Of a stretch of DNA of 64,000 nt, positions 13,501 through 25,690 are shown in pieces. The DNA comes from Carya illinoinensis (lineage: Eukaryota; Streptophyta; Magnoliopsida; Fagales; Juglandaceae): NCBI RefSeq assembly GCF_018687715.1, contig NC_056760.1, positions 11,830,001-11,894,000 on the forward strand. The letters run 5' to 3'. The notes beneath the pieces were generated by a model. The model was not told where the DNA came from. It searched no databases and saw only the letters and a list, made by a program, of their open reading frames with translations. Position 1 is the stretch's first letter, and each line of letters begins with the position of its first letter. The position numbers were made by a program, and so were the translations under genes.

Positions 13501-14561
13501 TTGACAGCTTTCACGTGTACAGCTTCCGGAGAATCTAGACGATGCCCATCATTCAACAACATTGTAGGGACACAATTATTTCATTTCTTTGCTAAGCTTC
13601 GAAAAAACTAGGCATTAACATCCCCAACAGCAGCCCAGCATTGCTTCGCAATTTGAGACAGCCTCGTTGCCTCTCTTCTCATCCACTCATCAAGCTCCAA
13701 TTTGGTTGCAACCAATACTTGCTCATCCTCCTCATTACCCCCATTCTGCAATTTACCATCCAACTCCTCGATCTCCTTTTCCAGCTTCGCAATATGGGCA
13801 TACGTCCAGCCAAAAACATGTATGTTCCATCTTTTAAGAGCCAATCTCAGTTTTTTTTTAATTTTCCTACCAATCTCCACAAACCACTTCCACTCATCTC
13901 TTCCGCCCATACTATTTTTACACAATTTAAAAAATCATCATGCAGCGTCCACATTTGCTGGAACCTGAAAAGGAAAGGACCATAACGCTCCGACGGTCTA
14001 TCAAGCCACATCACCATCGGTGCATGATCCAACTACGTCCATGAAAGATATTCCATACAACTCGTAGGCCAATTATCAGCACAAGCATTATTCAACAACA
14101 TTCTATCCAATCTTGCCCAACTCCTAGACAACATTACCTGGCCATTACACCATGAAAAAGGACCACCCATGTAAGACATCTACTGCAACCTAGCAAGATT
14201 AATAAAATCATTAAATTCCTCCATTGCCACTGCCGACCTCGAACGACCACCTCGTCTTTCAGCATCAGAACGTATCACATTAAAATCACCCGCAACCACC
14301 CAAGCATTAGAAGAACTCGGCAAAGCACACAATTCCTGCCAAAGCTGTTGTCTCTCTCGACCCAAGCACTTTGCCACCTTCCTCACTATTTGATAAGCCA
14401 TTTACAAACTGAAAATTCCTTACAACTCTCTTCAATTCTTCCTCCCTTTGAAAATGTTCTGCCAAAGCCACAACTTTTGGATTAAACTTCCTCACAATTA
14501 TTCCCAGCCTTTGTTTCAAGGTATTCAAACCTTGTATATTCCAATAAAGAAGACTACACAT
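10546..14561 (-). pseudogene. LINE ORF2 (endonuclease, RT, zf-RVT, RNase H), broken
   Basis: The polyprotein would nick target DNA and reverse-transcribe LINE RNA. The endonuclease starts at 14561 (YWNIQGLN, ALAEHFQREEEL). It continues at 14180-14401 with the metal-binding GDFN, and DHAP is at about 14020-14030. A block between these pieces is missing (after NSEEGGKV). RT occurs at 13068-13562 (PGPDGFSSGFYK, KFRPISLCSVVYK) and 12714-13058 (KVDFAKAYDSIEW, GLRQGDPLS). The catalytic YADD near 12630-12640 reads YAYD. A 22-base homopolymer (A on the coding strand, 12150-12171) interrupts the post-RT part. zf-RVT lies at 10810-11943 and RNase H at about 10546-11040 (LNTDGCS, NHAELMA). The RNase H core residues look intact, but the ORF as a whole is dead. 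Confidence 0.85.
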
Positions 14562-16051
14562 TACAAATTCATCCGTGCGGATTTGCTAGGAACCCGTTTG
14601 AAACTTCTAGTTTTTGCAAATTTCTTCTGGATCTCATATCTTTCGAAATCAGAATAGCATTCCTGATCCTCATTCCGATTAACCAAAACTCCCACATTTT
14701 CTCCTTCTAATCTCGAACCCAACATCTCCCCTTCATCATCCACGGCATGAATGACTTCCTCAGCAATACCTTCAGCAGCACTACTAACAACTTGTTGAAC
14801 ACCCTCCTCCGCACACCAATGATCCTCACCCACATCATCCATATTGGAACCTTCACCCTCATCCTTCCCCTTACCCAACTCCATCAACTGTACACCATCC
14901 ACCTCACATTCCGCCTCCATAACAGCATCAGTTAGAACCTTCTCTGTCACATTACAAGGAATCAGATTACTGGAAACCTTTGTAGCATCAACTAGACAAA
15001 GCACCCCCTCAACCATATCAACATCCTCTGCCTCCAATCTAGAAACCTCAGCCTCAGCCTCTCAAGCAATAGCATCCTCACATACAGGACGTAACACCAC
15101 ACCCTCATTGTCTTTGCTGCCTGATCTAGACGCCCCCTTCGTCTCCACCATTAATTTCCTCCCCGGAATCTCACCCTCTTCTAATTCCTTTATGATAAAC
15201 CCCTCAGCACCTTCCAAAAAAGATACCAACTCCTTACCGTCCTTCTTCACCAATTGTGTATCCACCTCTTCAATACTTAGCTGACTGCCCCCCATCTGTT
15301 GCGCCTCCTTCGACACTCATTTGCTACTCTCCTTGTTTCTAGCCAAATGTTTATTTCTCCCCAATTGAACCCGTTTACATTTTTGTAGATTATGCCCCCG
15401 AATCTTGCAATGCCGACAATACGCTGGCAAATTTTCATACACTACTCTTTGAAGCCTACTTCGCAATTGACGAGGCACCCCAATCCAAAATGAGTCAATA
15501 GGATCCTTGGCAACATTCATCTCAATACAGACTCTCACCGCATCTATCCGTGTAGCACATCTGGTAGAATTTTCACTGTGCACATACTTCCCTAACGGCA
15601 TAGTGATATTCTGCATAAATGATTCATGATACAAATTCGGCGGAAGCCCAGGAAGAGTAATCCAAACTGGAACCTCTGGCGATTCCAAACCCTCTGTATA
15701 GTCCATCGACCAGTGAAATGCACGGTATGGAACCCCTTTTACTTTGCAAGTTTCCCTAGAAAACGCCATCTTAAAATCCATCTCATTGGAAAACCAAACA
15801 AACACCGATCTAGGAGACGCCATAGTAGAAACCACAGGCTGAGAAGCAAGACCCCATCTTCTACAAATACAAGACCGAATATCGTCCAATCAAGGACGTT
15901 GCCTCAAGAATTTTAGAACCAGAGAAAACATAAATGGAGAAGCCAATTTTGCAATCTCCTCCTTCGAAAAACTAATGTAAATCTCCCCATCCAAGACTTT
16001 TGGGGGCCTCAACGGGATCACAACCTCAGGAATAAGTTGTGGAGCAGAGGC
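14561..16051 (-). pseudogene. LINE ORF1 (RNA-binding, DUF4283 + CCHC), three in-frame TGA
   Basis: This is a single reading frame from about 16051 (MVASAPQLIPEVV) down to 14561, interrupted only by three TGA codons near 15891, 15317 and 15062. There is no frameshift. The N-terminal half has the DUF4283 signature (GEIYISFSKEEI, SPRSVFVWFSNE, PVWITLPGLPPNLYHE). It is followed by a CCHC knuckle (CRHCKIRGHNLQKC, about 15370-15412) and an acidic, low-complexity C-terminus ending KRVPSKSARMNL. ORF1 proteins of plant L1 elements bind the element RNA. The ORF1 stop and the ORF2 start practically abut at 14561. The upstream extension to 16183 has no ATG and may be leader. Confidence 0.8.
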
Positions 16052-16194
16052 CACCATGTCTGCAAAAGACCGGCGAACAGAAATCACCGAGGAGCTTGGA
16101 TGGCCCCCGGCGGCAGGTATTGTGTGCGACACCCAAAACCCTAGCAGAGCGCTGAAAGTTTCCTTGCCACGTAAGCACCTCACTCTAATATATA

Positions 16195-17780
16195 CACAAT
16201 ATGTAGTCTATGTACAAAAAGTAGTGAACATTACAAAGAGAAGGATTTACGGGATATAAAATTATATAAGCAATACGAGAGGCCTTCGGTGCTTAGGATG
16301 AAGTTGCTATATTTTGCATTTGTAGCCGTTTGATATGTGTTGGATTATTTATTTCCATAGGTGTGCATGTAGCCGTTGCTGAATGATTTCTTTCCATACA
16401 TGAGTATGTAGCCATTGCATCTTGATCTTGGTTGATTGGGTGAATATTGTAATTAGTAAACAGAACGTACGTAAGGAACATGTATCTCATATCCAACAAA
16501 TTAATTTGACTGTCCGCATTTAGTATTAAAAAGGCGGTACTGACTATCAATCCATGGGCTGTAGCACCTATTTCAGGTTTTACTTTTTTCCCCCAAAGAA
16601 TTTGCTTAATTGCTCTATGTTCCTGTAATATATCCTGTTAAGCTTGCACTGAACGCATCTCTAAAGGCGTGAGTCATCATAATGATGCGGCCATTCACAC
16701 CAAAATGAAGCACAAACACGTCATGCAATACGTAGGTACAATGTCTTCGAAATGTCAAGCTTAATTTCCTCGAAAACATTTTCACTCGATCGACGTTGTT
16801 TATCGATCGTCAGTAAAAGAATCTTCCCAAAAATTTGAACGAAGCTTCCAAGAAAAATCTCGCTTTACCCCTCTCTGCCATCCACAAACAATTCATTAAT
16901 ATTCAAGCAAGAAAAATCTAAATTAAATGACATTTTTTACCTGACCATTTGGCTTGGAATTGAGACACCTATTCTGTTGGGACTAATATTACAACTAGAG
17001 TTCTGAAGTAATTCGTAAAAGTTAAAACACATCGAGCACGCTTTACCATATAATCTGGGAATTGCATGCTGCAAAACATGAACTCATGTGTATGATAAAG
17101 AAGTATAGATTAATACTAGATAGTATTAACTTTGGACCCCAATTCCAAATAACATGAGCTTGGACCCAATAAATATAAATAAATCAATAAATCACGAGAA
17201 TTTGGCTTTAAAAAATAACAATAATGATGACAACAGAGAATATTAATTATTTGTTTTGGTCACTCATGAAGAAAAAAACCCCGCGATTACTTGGCTGCAG
17301 GTGAATTTCTTAGTAGCGTACCTTGCGAACACGTGGATTAATCGCTGCATAACCCCCACAGCTCACGACAATAGAAGAAGACACAATAATATCGAGTCAT
17401 TGACCTAGCTTAGTTCCCTCCAGTACGGTGGTACGGAAAGTTCAGTTATCCCTTCATAATCTGCCTCGTCAGATGGACCCTCGGACCTGTCGTCCACATG
17501 AATCAATGATCATCTTGGTTGTGGCACGACGCCGCAAGATCATGATCAGTTGATCAAACTGATCAAGTACAAGTAGTCAATTATTGTCTCTTCTGCTCTT
17601 CATAATGCCAAGCGAACCATTTTAAAAGTTCACGCGGTTTTGAATAATCAATGGAGACGTAATGGAAGCCTCAATCTCCAACCTTAGCACGCGGCAGTTG
17701 CAGGCTTGGAGCTACCTAAACATTTGAAGGAAGTTTCAAGGAAAACAAATCACTTGACCTCAGTTTGTCAACAACATCAT
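16195..17780. other. Gene-free stretch with LTR remnant, then host promoter region
   Basis: From 16195 to about 16560 the sequence may continue the LTR-like remnant interrupted by the LINE. I saw no ORF with recognisable similarity. From about 16570 to 17780 it is non-coding and not obviously repetitive, and it leads into the promoter of the ACA-like gene. Confidence 0.4.
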
Positions 17781-17788
17781 TATATAAA
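17400..17788 (+). promoter_or_regulatory. Promoter of the ACA-like gene: TATA box and two W-boxes
   Basis: A TATA box TATATAAA sits at 17781-17788, which would place the transcript start near 17812-17820. Two W-box cores (TTGACC) lie at 17400-17405 and 17754-17759, the second about 27 bp upstream of the TATA box. W-boxes bind WRKY factors, so stress or defence control is possible. That regulation is inferred from motifs only. Confidence 0.45.
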
Positions 17789-17814
17789 GAACCTGCTTAA
17801 ATTCATTCCTTCAT

Positions 17815-18104
17815 CCAAAGAAAAACCTAATTTGATTCGATCTGAACAGAAAGCATCTCTTTCAACTTTCTGAACGAAAAGCAACATATATATATACATG
17901 ACCAGCTACCTATAAAGCAATTTTCGATCAGCATCAGTACCGTTTTTATGTGGCTGCTCAGGAGAAAAATACAGTTATGTGAGTATATATGTCTGGCTAC
18001 CAATCATACCATGGAATTCTTTCATTTTATTTTTGCCTACCCATTAATGATTAGTTTGTTTGTTGAAGTGCAGAAAGTGAGTTTGATGCACAGCGCCTGC
18101 CGCC
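17815..18104 (+). promoter_or_regulatory. 5' leader of the ACA-like gene, with possible leader intron and uORF
   Basis: The main start at 18105 has a strong context (GCCGCCATG). Upstream in the same frame there is a TGA within 25 bases, so the main ORF does not extend upstream. An earlier ATG at 17948 opens MWLLRRKIQL. GTGAGT at 17979 and GTGCAG ending at 18073 could bound a 95-nt leader intron. Splicing would close that upstream frame with TAA after 10 codons, giving a short uORF. Without splicing the frame runs on to 18202 and overlaps the main start. Confidence 0.4.
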
Positions 18105-21100
18105 ATGCATATTCAGACAAGCAGTATGTCGAGCACAAGCTCTGGCCACGATGTGGACCTCGAGTCTCAGCAGACGGTCTTGCTAATACCCGGCAACAGT
18201 AGCACTGCAAGAGAACGTTGGCGATGGATTCTTTTGATCCTGCAGCAGAGAAATCTAATATCGAGAGCAGATAAAGCTCATGATGAGAAGCGTTCTCCTT
18301 CTTTCGATACAGTCTCATCATCAAGTACTTCCTATTACAGTATAATCAGCAATATCGATGGCATGGGAGAAATGGTAAGTTTTCGTTTTCTTGCATATCT
18401 CGATCGCTTGGATCTTCTGTGCATGGCGGGTGCAGATATATTTCTAGCTTCTTGACAACTTCTCCTAATAGATCAATGCTAGTTGATTCCATATATTAGT
18501 CATGTATATGTAAACAAAGACATAACTAAATGAGTATTTGTTATGCCATCGTGCACCTATCATGGCCTAGCCTGTCAAAGATAACTATCATTAGAGAATC
18601 ATGCATGGGATATTGATATTTCAAACTACATAATGATGCAACCGAAATCATTTTGAGCGAAATCTATATATGACTAATCTACTGCTACTGGAGATAATTA
18701 CATATCAGTTGTGATCGCTATATATGTTTCTTTTATATATATATAGTCCTTCATTTATTACATTTGTATGATTTCATAAATTAGCTAAGGGAGAAAAATT
18801 AGTTGAAAACCATATATATTGCCCACCAAACAGTTAGAGAATTAAGACCATGCTCAGGAATGATCCCCAACCCCTTTAACAAAGAAACTAAGAAATTGAG
18901 AAGACAGACAGGATAAAAAAAAACATAAATTTCTTCATCTTTATAATCGATAAATTAGTATAAACTATCTTGCATACCTCTCTGAAATTTAAAGAAAAGA
19001 AAGCTATGTGGTTTATATTCCGATGGAGCAAACCTGAACTCTCCTCCTCTGACATGTGACTATTGAGGTTTTAAAATTTCGTAGGCTAAAACCTAAGAAT
19101 ATGTCCTTGTTGATGGGAAGGAAATAAAAAATAAAAAAAAAAGAAAAAAGAACGAGCCTTCCTTATGTTCAGTACCTATCATCTTTAGATGTACGTACCT
19201 GTTCTCCAAGATTTAGGGATGCTCAAAACCACATCCAAACCTGGGTAAATACCAGAAAATTAAATATAGCAACAAGTGGTAGTACTGCTTGAAGAAAAAG
19301 AGCAGTTCGGGTGCCTTTTGGCTAGCGATCTAAATATTGCAATTCCAAGTACCAGGGAAACATGAATGAAGTATAGATTATAAACTAATATTCATATTTT
19401 AGCTGAAACAGTTTCGTACTTAGCTTTCATTATATATTAGGTACAATTTAACCTCTAAGGGAATCAAAGGCATGTGAAGGATATCACATGTGTTGGGAAT
19501 TTGGACCTCCCAAATTCACCCCCTAGGATCTACCATTTGAAGAAATATAAAAAAAAAATAAAGAAATAATAATAACATAAGATTTTACGTGGAAAACTCT
19601 AAAAACAAGAGAAAAACCATCAGACCCAGAAAAAAAATTCACTAAGTGAAAAATTGTTACAATCACACAATTTCTCTCTCATCACCCCAAATACACCTAC
19701 AAAGCTTTCCCCACTAACAAAACTTTAACTCACACATCTTCTCATTTTACAAAAATGGACAACAGAGAAATTTAACTATAATCAAAAGTTACTAGCTAAG
19801 CATTTGACTGTGCATTACCAAGAAGGCTAAACCTCTTTTTATAGGTTTGGCCTTTACTCCTCCTTCATTTCCCACCCATGTGGGACTAACCAAAAGGAGC
19901 AAAAAATTCAAAAATTTACACCTTGCGACTTTGACCGGTCCCACAACCATACTCCGCCTCAATGAAGATTTTCATAACTTCTGCTATCATGCTCCACATA
20001 AAAGCATACCCACTCAGAATAAACCAATTCCAAGCATTTCACTTTGCTCCATGTTGAAAACAATCTTGCTGAAAATTATGGTGTAACTTTCATGTTTGGC
20101 TTTTCTGAACGTTCATCAGCCATCGACATAAATTTCCACCACACACCCTGCATAAATGCCAAACCAATACATATGTGCAAACTTGTGAACCCACTAATAT
20201 TAACACATTCTCTGTCATGGCAACTTTGGGAATTAACAGCATGCCATAAAGATATACATGTCCATTTTTCTATGGAAAAAGACACAACGTTAGCATCAAT
20301 ACCAGTATCTCCATTTACTGACTTGGAGCCACTTGCCGAATCTGCTCCTTGTACTAGCCGTTTCACCAATTGCTAGTATCACTGCTGACTTCAGGAGTTG
20401 GTCTGCCCTTTAACGCCTTGTGTAATCCAATTTCTCCAAAATATCCTGATATTGACTCAATGAATTTTACCGAAGAAATGAATAGTACTCACTAAGTAAG
20501 TTCTCAGGAAAGATTGGAGGGTCACAATGATCCCGCTTAAATTTCAATCTTCTAGACAAAACCTCCTTAGACCGTACGTATCCGCACTACCACACCAAAA
20601 CTCCACCCCACAAAAAGAACTTAATGGCTCTGATATCACTTGTTGAAAATTTGAACCTCCCAAATTCACCCCCTAGGATCTATCCTTTGCAAAAATATCA
20701 AGAAAAATAAAGAAATAATAACAACACAGATTTTACTTAGAAAACTCCAAAAACAAGAGAAAAACCACCAGACCCATAGAAGAAAATTCACTATGTGAAA
20801 AATTGTTACAATCACATAATTTCTCTCATCACCCCAAATACACCAACAAAGTTTTCCCCACTAGCAAAATTTTAATTCACACATCTTCCCATTTTACAAA
20901 AATTGACAACAAAATAATTTAACTATAGTCAAAAGTTACTAACTAAGCATTTGACTTATGCACTTTATAAAAAAGGCTAAACCTCATTTTATAGGCCTTG
21001 GCCTTTACTCCTCATTCATTTCGCAATTATGTGGGACTAACTAAAAGTAGCAAAAAACCCAACAACATGCTCATAAATTAGGAAATTAACTTGCTTCGAA

Positions 21101-24100
21101 TGTTTAAGCCTTAATAAAAAGGACCTTGGAGGATAGTCGAGATGACGGATCACAATGTAGAGAAAAATTGCAGCAACAAACGGCCTGTTAAGCTAGTCTG
21201 ATGATGCACATATTGATCATGACAATATCGATGATCTTGAATTTGAAAGAATTAGCAGTAGCCAATAAATGAATTTTGGGTGATTATTATCATAAAAACC
21301 AGTCGTAGACATGCACCATCTGCATAAATAGTTACATTTATTAGATGAAAACTAAAGTTAACATACCTTGAGTCAGTATACCATAGATAGAACTTTTAAG
21401 AGATCTAGTGTCGATGCATGTTAGCACTTTGATCTCATTATACCTTGAACCATTCCTTTGTTTCTATGTTAGCAAGAAGAAACTTCATAAACTTTTACTT
21501 AAGTGAGAGAGACCAATAGCTCTCAATTATATGGTGTGTCAAAATAATCTTGGTCATCAAAAGTCTTAACTGATGGCCCTATTTTTTATATTTAGTAATA
21601 ATACAATATTATATATAATTGATGAGTGTGTATATATCCTTACTTCTTCTAGATAAAGTTTGCTGCACATGCAGTATGGTTACATTGTGAAAACACCAAG
21701 TTTCGAATGGACTATGGCTATATATATTGAGGATGAGCTTTACATCTGCACTGAAGACTACTGACTTAAGTTTAAAATTATAGTCATCACTGACATATAT
21801 GTTTTAATTGACATTTTGCAGGATCAACAAACTATAACAGGCGTGGAAATATCAACTGCATCACCTCAAGTACTTTCCATGAATGTAAGTTTGGACTCTT
21901 TGGACGGTGAAAATGGTAATCGTATAAGCAGAGACGCAAAACTCCAGCAAGAAAACATTTCAAAGATGGTAAAGGATAAGGACATGGATTGCTTACAGAA
22001 GTTTGGAGGTATTCAAGGAATTGCAGAGGCTCTGGATACGAATTTAGAGAATGGAATACGTGGTGATGAGGAAGATCTACGTTCTCGACGCATAACGGCC
22101 AGCACACTCTCCGCCACAACCCAAACTTCTGCACGAAGCTTCCTTCAAATCCTCTTGAAATCATGCAATAGTTACATCATTTTCCTTCTCTTCGTGTATG
22201 CAGTGCTGTCACTTGGCTTTGGGATCACGGAGGAAGGACACAGGACTGGTTGGTACGAAGGGTTCATAATACTTCTTGCCATTGTTGTACTTGTAGTTGT
22301 TCCTGCGCTTCGTGACGTCTGGCTCAAGCATTCCCAGACATTGACATGTACAGGAAATAAGAAAGCATTAGAAATGTGGGAAAGTGTTGATGTCTTCCGG
22401 GGTGGACGCCAACAGAAAGTATCCATCTGTGATGTTTTGCCGGGTGACATAGTATGCCTGGAGAGTGAATATCTGGTCCCAGCTGATGGTTTGTTCATAT
22501 CCAGTGAATTCCTAAAACTAACTGATGGTTCAGAGTTCATTGTTGATAAAAAGAACCCTTTTCTGTTCTATGGTGCAAAGGTGACGGAAGGAACTGGTCG
22601 CATGCTTGTTACAGCTGTGGGCATGGACACAACATGGGGTCATTTGATGAAGCAGGGTACCCATGCCCCCAAAAAGACCCCTTTACCAGCAGAACTTGAC
22701 AAGGTGAATAGTGGCATACAAATTACTGGGCTTTCAATATCAATCCTCATCCTTGTAGTGTTGTTCCTCCGTTTTAAGCTTGAGAAGGAGGAAGATGTTG
22801 ACTCTAGCCTTCCAGAACTGAGGGGGAAACCAATCTCATGTGAGGAGATAATAAATGTAATCAAGAGAATCGTTCTGAAACCAAATGGGAAGATCAGTAC
22901 CTTGACAACTTCAGTTGTTATGTCTTTGGTTGGATTAATGGAAGGAATTCCTTTTGTAATCACACTAGCCATCACTTATTGGAATAAGAAGGAGCTCTCT
23001 GACAAGGCCATTGCTCAAGAACCTTTGGCTTGTCTTGCCATGGCTTCAGTCACAACTATCTGTCTCGATAAAACTAGTTGGCTAACACTAAATCCAATGG
23101 CTGTTGATTTGTGCTTCACAGAGATGCTAAAAGAAATAGAAGCTTGGAGAAATGCTGGATTTAACATCATATTGGTATCAGAAGATAATGTGTCCGGGTC
23201 GGAAGTTTGCGAGGGTGGACTGCTTCCTGACTCAAATAGGATGGTCCTCGAAGGTGAAAAGTTTCTTAATCACAGCGAAGAAGATAGGATGAATATTGTA
23301 GATAAAATCACTGTGATGAGAAGCTCCTTCCCTTCTGATAGGCTCCGTCTGGTGCAGTGTTTGAAGAAAAAAGGCCATAAAGTAGCAATGATTGGGGTCA
23401 AAACAAATGAGATTCCAGTACTAAAAGAAGCTGATGTGGGAATCGTGATAGATACTTGTAGCAGTGAAATGGCCAGAAAAGGTGCTGACATCATCATCAG
23501 GGGTGGAGATTTCAATTTCTTGGTCACCATTGTAAGTTGCGGAAAATGTACTTATGACAACATACGGAAATATATCCAACTTGTACTCACCATGAATGCT
23601 GCAGGGCTGTTGACATCCTTGCTAACAACGATATGTTTTGGAAATTCTTCAATAACATCAGTCCAATTGCTCTGGGCAAACTTTGTTGTAGCCCTTCTTG
23701 GTGGCCTTGCACTACTGACTGAGCCACCAACAGGGAAACTAATGGACATGCGGCCACTGAGAAGAACTAAACCACTTATCACCAAGCCTATGTGGAGAAA
23801 TCTTGGCAGTCAAGTTCTATATCAGGTAGCCATCTTAATGGCCTTCCAATTCAAAGGGCAAGCTATCCTGCACATCAGCGAGAAGGTTAGTAAAACCATT
23901 ATATTCAATAGCTTTGTTCTTTGTCAAGTATTCAACCAAGTCAATGCACGAGAGCTAGAGAAGAAGAATGCATTTAGGGGCATTCATCGAAACATCTTGT
24001 TTTGGGTGGCTGTGGGTGTCACTCTGGTACTCCAGGTGGCTTTTATTGAGATTGCACATATAGTTTCAGGCTGTGCAAGATTGAATTTGGGGCAGTGGTT

Positions 24101-24302
24101 AGTCTGTCTTCTAATTGGTGTGGTCTCATGGACCATCGATTGCATTACAAAGTGCACATCAGGCTACATCAGGGATTGGTTGATTGCACCAATTAACTCA
24201 CATATGGGAGTCAACAGTATGACACCCTCTGCTCCCTCAGAACCGACTTCTAATCTCGAGCTGCCACTCATCAACGAAAACTCCACACCCATTTCATCTT
24301 AG
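18105..24302 (+). CDS. ACA12/13-like P2B Ca2+-ATPase homologue, probable pseudoenzyme
   Basis: Two exons are predicted: 18105-18374 and 21822-24302. The GT-AG junction keeps frame and gives 916 aa, against just over 1000 in the family. The N-terminus has a calmodulin-binding-like stretch (RERWRWILL, residues 36-44). Membrane segments include YIIFLLFVYAVLSLGFGI, the adjacent FIILLAIVVLVVVPAL, and a C-terminal set after residue 660. Functional ATPases pump Ca2+ out of the cytosol using Asp phosphorylation. Here TGES is TDGSE (324-328), PEGLP is MEGIP (463-467), DKTGT is DKTSW (Asp506 kept), TGDN is SEDN and GDGxND is GVKTNE (615-620). Only about 30 residues separate Asp506 from the hinge region, where roughly 200 are expected, so the ATP-binding N-domain is gone. 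Ca2+ pumping is very unlikely. The absence of any stop over 826 codons of exon 2 argues for recent decay or a retained non-catalytic role. Confidence 0.8.
19486..21069 (-). mobile_element. Small non-autonomous LTR retroelement (TRIM-like) in the ACA-like intron
   Basis: Two similar direct repeats, about 19491-19912 and 20641-21064 (about 424 bp, TGTTG...CAACA), flank about 730 bp. The 5-bp duplication ACATG occurs at 19486-19490 and 21065-21069. Next to the right repeat, TGGCTCTGATATCAC (about 20624-20638) is a minus-strand primer-binding site for initiator tRNA-Met, setting the orientation. The interior has no gag or pol similarity, so the element must have been mobilised in trans. The two LTRs differ at many positions, so the insertion is not recent. 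It lies in sense-intronic DNA between exons 1 and 2 of the ATPase-like gene, in antisense orientation. Confidence 0.85.
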
Positions 24303-25449
24303 TTTATACCAGTTTTCTTACAGAATGCAATGTAACAAGATAAAATGCAAGCAAGAAATGCACAAGGACAGCAGCCAAAGCATGCCTGAAATACACTGCA
24401 ACACTCGAGAGATGCATAAAGCTGATAAAGCAAGCTGCAATACATGGAAAGAAAAAGATGGCGGCAGCAGCAGCAAAAAGGAGACAGGAGATGGCACAGA
24501 AAAGAAGATGGCACAGCTGAGGAAATGCATGGCTGCACACAAAGAAGTATGAGGGACACTATGCATAAAGCTGCCTTTACCATACTGTGCATAAAAGTTC
24601 TGAATTGATGCTTGTAGTTGTGTAGATAATCAAAAGTTAGTTTTTCAGTAGCTTTTTACTTTTCTACTTTTTGTAATGTATATATATGTGACCTTCGTAT
24701 TGTCGAAAGTATCAATGAGAATCAGACTTCCTCAACTCTCTGTCAAACTCTGTTTTTCATTTGTTTCCTCTCATTTTCACTTTCTGTTCTCAACAGTTTC
24801 TAACAAGTTTCCACTTCTTGTATATAAAGAAAGGGCACGTACAAATAACATTCCCCAACCGTATAATATGTCTCCGCAACGATGTTTGGGAGCTTTATAT
24901 TCTGGTTGCTGGACAACAACATTTACCAATCTCCATGCCTTTTTCCTGTTTTCAAACCGTAAACATTGTGCACATAAGAACGATGTTACTCCCGCCTGAG
25001 CACCATGAACTCATTTAAGTTTACCGTATAATGAAATGATAAAAGGGAAATATACCAAGTTCTAATTTCACTTTAGTCAATTAACAATCGATTGGAACAA
25101 GAGACCGCTAAAACAATTAGTGACACACCGAACCCTGCAGTTCTCTGCATTCTATTTCAAGATATTTCAATAATTAGCGTGCAGATAAAGTGTTTATACT
25201 GAACTAGAGGAATATTTATTATCGTTGAAACGAAAGATAAAACAAAGCAAAATTTGTGAAATGCGTATCGTACAGAAAGAAAGAGCAACTTAGAATGAGG
25301 CAATACCAGCAAGAGACCAATATGGTGCCAATGTTTTTCCAATTAAAAAGCCTTTTAACTGTGCTAACCAAAAAAAAATCTAACTAAACAAGGGAAAAGC
25401 ACATAGCATTGAACTAAAATATCAGCATAGACAACATAACATTACACCC

Positions 25450-25452
<3 letters not shown>
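24303..25452 (+). other. 3' region of the ACA-like gene
   Basis: No supported gene. 24303-24700 is probably the 3' UTR of the ATPase-like gene. It is A/G-rich, with repeated TGCAT/ATGCA and GCAAGC motifs and short open frames in several phases that look like composition effects. Beyond 24700 the DNA is ordinary intergenic sequence. Confidence 0.4.

Positions 25453-25484
<32 letters not shown>
25453..25484. repeat. (GA)16 microsatellite
   Basis: This is an uninterrupted GA dinucleotide run in intergenic DNA. Confidence 0.95.
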
Positions 25485-25486
<2 letters not shown>

Positions 25487-25690
25487 AAACATGAAAGTGA
25501 TTGAAACGTGGAAAATGTAAGAATCCATTGAAGGAAACTGTTCAGAAACGTAAGAAACCCACCAAAGATTCATGTACTAGCCGACAATGGATCAAAGTGA
25601 AGCAGAGCATACACACTGCATCACAGGAGGGTTAGTGATCGAAGGACCGTTCAATTGACTCACTGCGAAAATGTTGAAAGGCTTCAATCG

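Larger units (their letters stand above)
10343..16183 (-). mobile_element. Near full-length L1-type LINE with RNase H
   Basis: The 3' end has a short poly(A), read as T9 at 10346-10354 on the plus strand. An 11-bp direct repeat, TCTAATATATA, flanks the element at 10332-10342 and 16184-16194, which fits a target-site duplication. Reading leftward, the order is ORF1 (DUF4283 plus CCHC), endonuclease, reverse transcriptase, zf-RVT and RNase H, then a short 3' UTR like that of the LINE at 5595-7050. Many stops, frameshifts and an endonuclease deletion make it non-autonomous. Given the duplication and both ends, the insertion was probably nearly complete and has decayed in place. Confidence 0.9.

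Noticed and set aside
24299..24592. Three overlapping Cys/Phe-rich minus-strand ORFs behind the ACA-like gene
   Set aside because: They overlap in all three frames over a GCA/ATG-rich 3' UTR, which is a composition effect, and there is no domain.
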